From positions 1-36,011 of the forward strand of contig NZ_FXBB01000025.1 of NCBI RefSeq assembly GCF_900177735.1: a DNA stretch of 36,011 nt, written 5' to 3'. Below are positions 35,974 to 36,011 of the stretch, in pieces. How positions within the stretch are numbered: position 1 is the stretch's first letter; each line of letters starts with the position of its first letter. The translations under genes were made by a program, and so were the position numbers. A model generated the notes under the pieces. That model searched no databases and was not told the DNA's origin. It saw nothing but the letters and a program-made list of their open reading frames with translations. This DNA comes from Dethiosulfovibrio salsuginis. GTDB taxonomy: Bacteria; Synergistota; Synergistia; Synergistales; Dethiosulfovibrionaceae.

Positions 35974-36011
35974 CTACAGAAGCTTTTTAGACCCCGAATA
36001 GACCTCCTCCA
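35974..36011 (-). CDS. Possible C-terminal end of a minus-strand gene
   Basis: A minus-strand frame open to the window edge reads Glu-Glu-Val-Tyr-Ser-Gly-Ser-Lys-Lys-Leu-Leu and stops at TAG (35974-35976), 15 bp before the hairpin at 35914-35959. Twelve codons are too few to identify anything; position relative to the hairpin is the only support. Confidence 0.25.
   Translation of the reverse strand, partial: EEVYSGSKKLL

Noticed and set aside
35660-36001. 113-residue frame across palindromic element copy 2
   Set aside because: It runs through both arms of the inverted repeat and the terminator; the corresponding frame in copy 1 ends after 69 codons and differs, so no conserved protein is encoded.

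Overview
The window looks like chromosomal DNA of an anaerobic, diderm bacterium. ExbB/ExbD/TonB implies an outer membrane. The combination of a TRAP transporter, an IclR regulator, an M20 peptidase and a very compact cobalamin/early-tetrapyrrole operon is the style of amino-acid-fermenting Synergistota such as Dethiosulfovibrio-like genera. That placement is inference from gene content and protein style, not from a marker gene. Most genes are GC-rich with strong AGGAGG-type ribosome binding sites. The AAA/DUF4276 pair and the 18.83-18.90 kb segment are visibly more AT-rich.

Layout. 1-522: 3' end of an Rpn-family nuclease/transposase-like gene. 583-5079 (minus): sbcDC with its own promoter. 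5217-7194 (minus): an AAA ATPase and a DUF4276 protein joined by a GTGA overlap (a candidate defence pair), followed by ywbE. 7310-9100 (minus): exported trypsin-like protease with Sel1 repeats. 9177-14580 (plus): IclR regulator with a phased four-half-site operator, DctP/DctQ/DctM TRAP transporter and a RocB-like M20 peptidase. 14669-15706: exported endonuclease/exonuclease/phosphatase-fold protein. 15729-17179 (minus): two GNAT acetyltransferases. 17275-19100 (minus): glycerol dehydrogenase gene wrecked by nested mobile DNA (tnpB relic with its right end, plus a 249-bp palindromic non-autonomous element). 19270-35640 (plus): cobO-cbiA, a promoter and cobalamin riboswitch with terminator, then fifteen tightly packed genes: cbiC, D, E, T, F, GH, L, hemA, a precorrin-2 dehydrogenase-hemC fusion, a cobA-hemD fusion, hemL, hemB, exbB, exbD, tonB. 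35679-35903: second copy of the palindromic element, between tonB and a probable terminator.

How the genes work together. HemA, HemL, HemB, HemC and HemD make uroporphyrinogen III; CobA and the dehydrogenase domain give precorrin-2/factor II; CbiL, H, F, G, D, E, T, C and A build cobyrinate a,c-diamide; CobO adenosylates corrinoids; TonB-ExbBD could energise outer-membrane corrinoid uptake. The riboswitch precedes the fifteen-gene run, so a corrinoid probably represses tetrapyrrole trunk synthesis and the TonB motor together, while cobO-cbiA lie upstream of that control. No haem-specific enzyme (HemE/N/H) is present, and the cobalt chelatase, CbiJ, CbiP, CbiB and nucleotide-loop genes must lie elsewhere if the pathway is complete.
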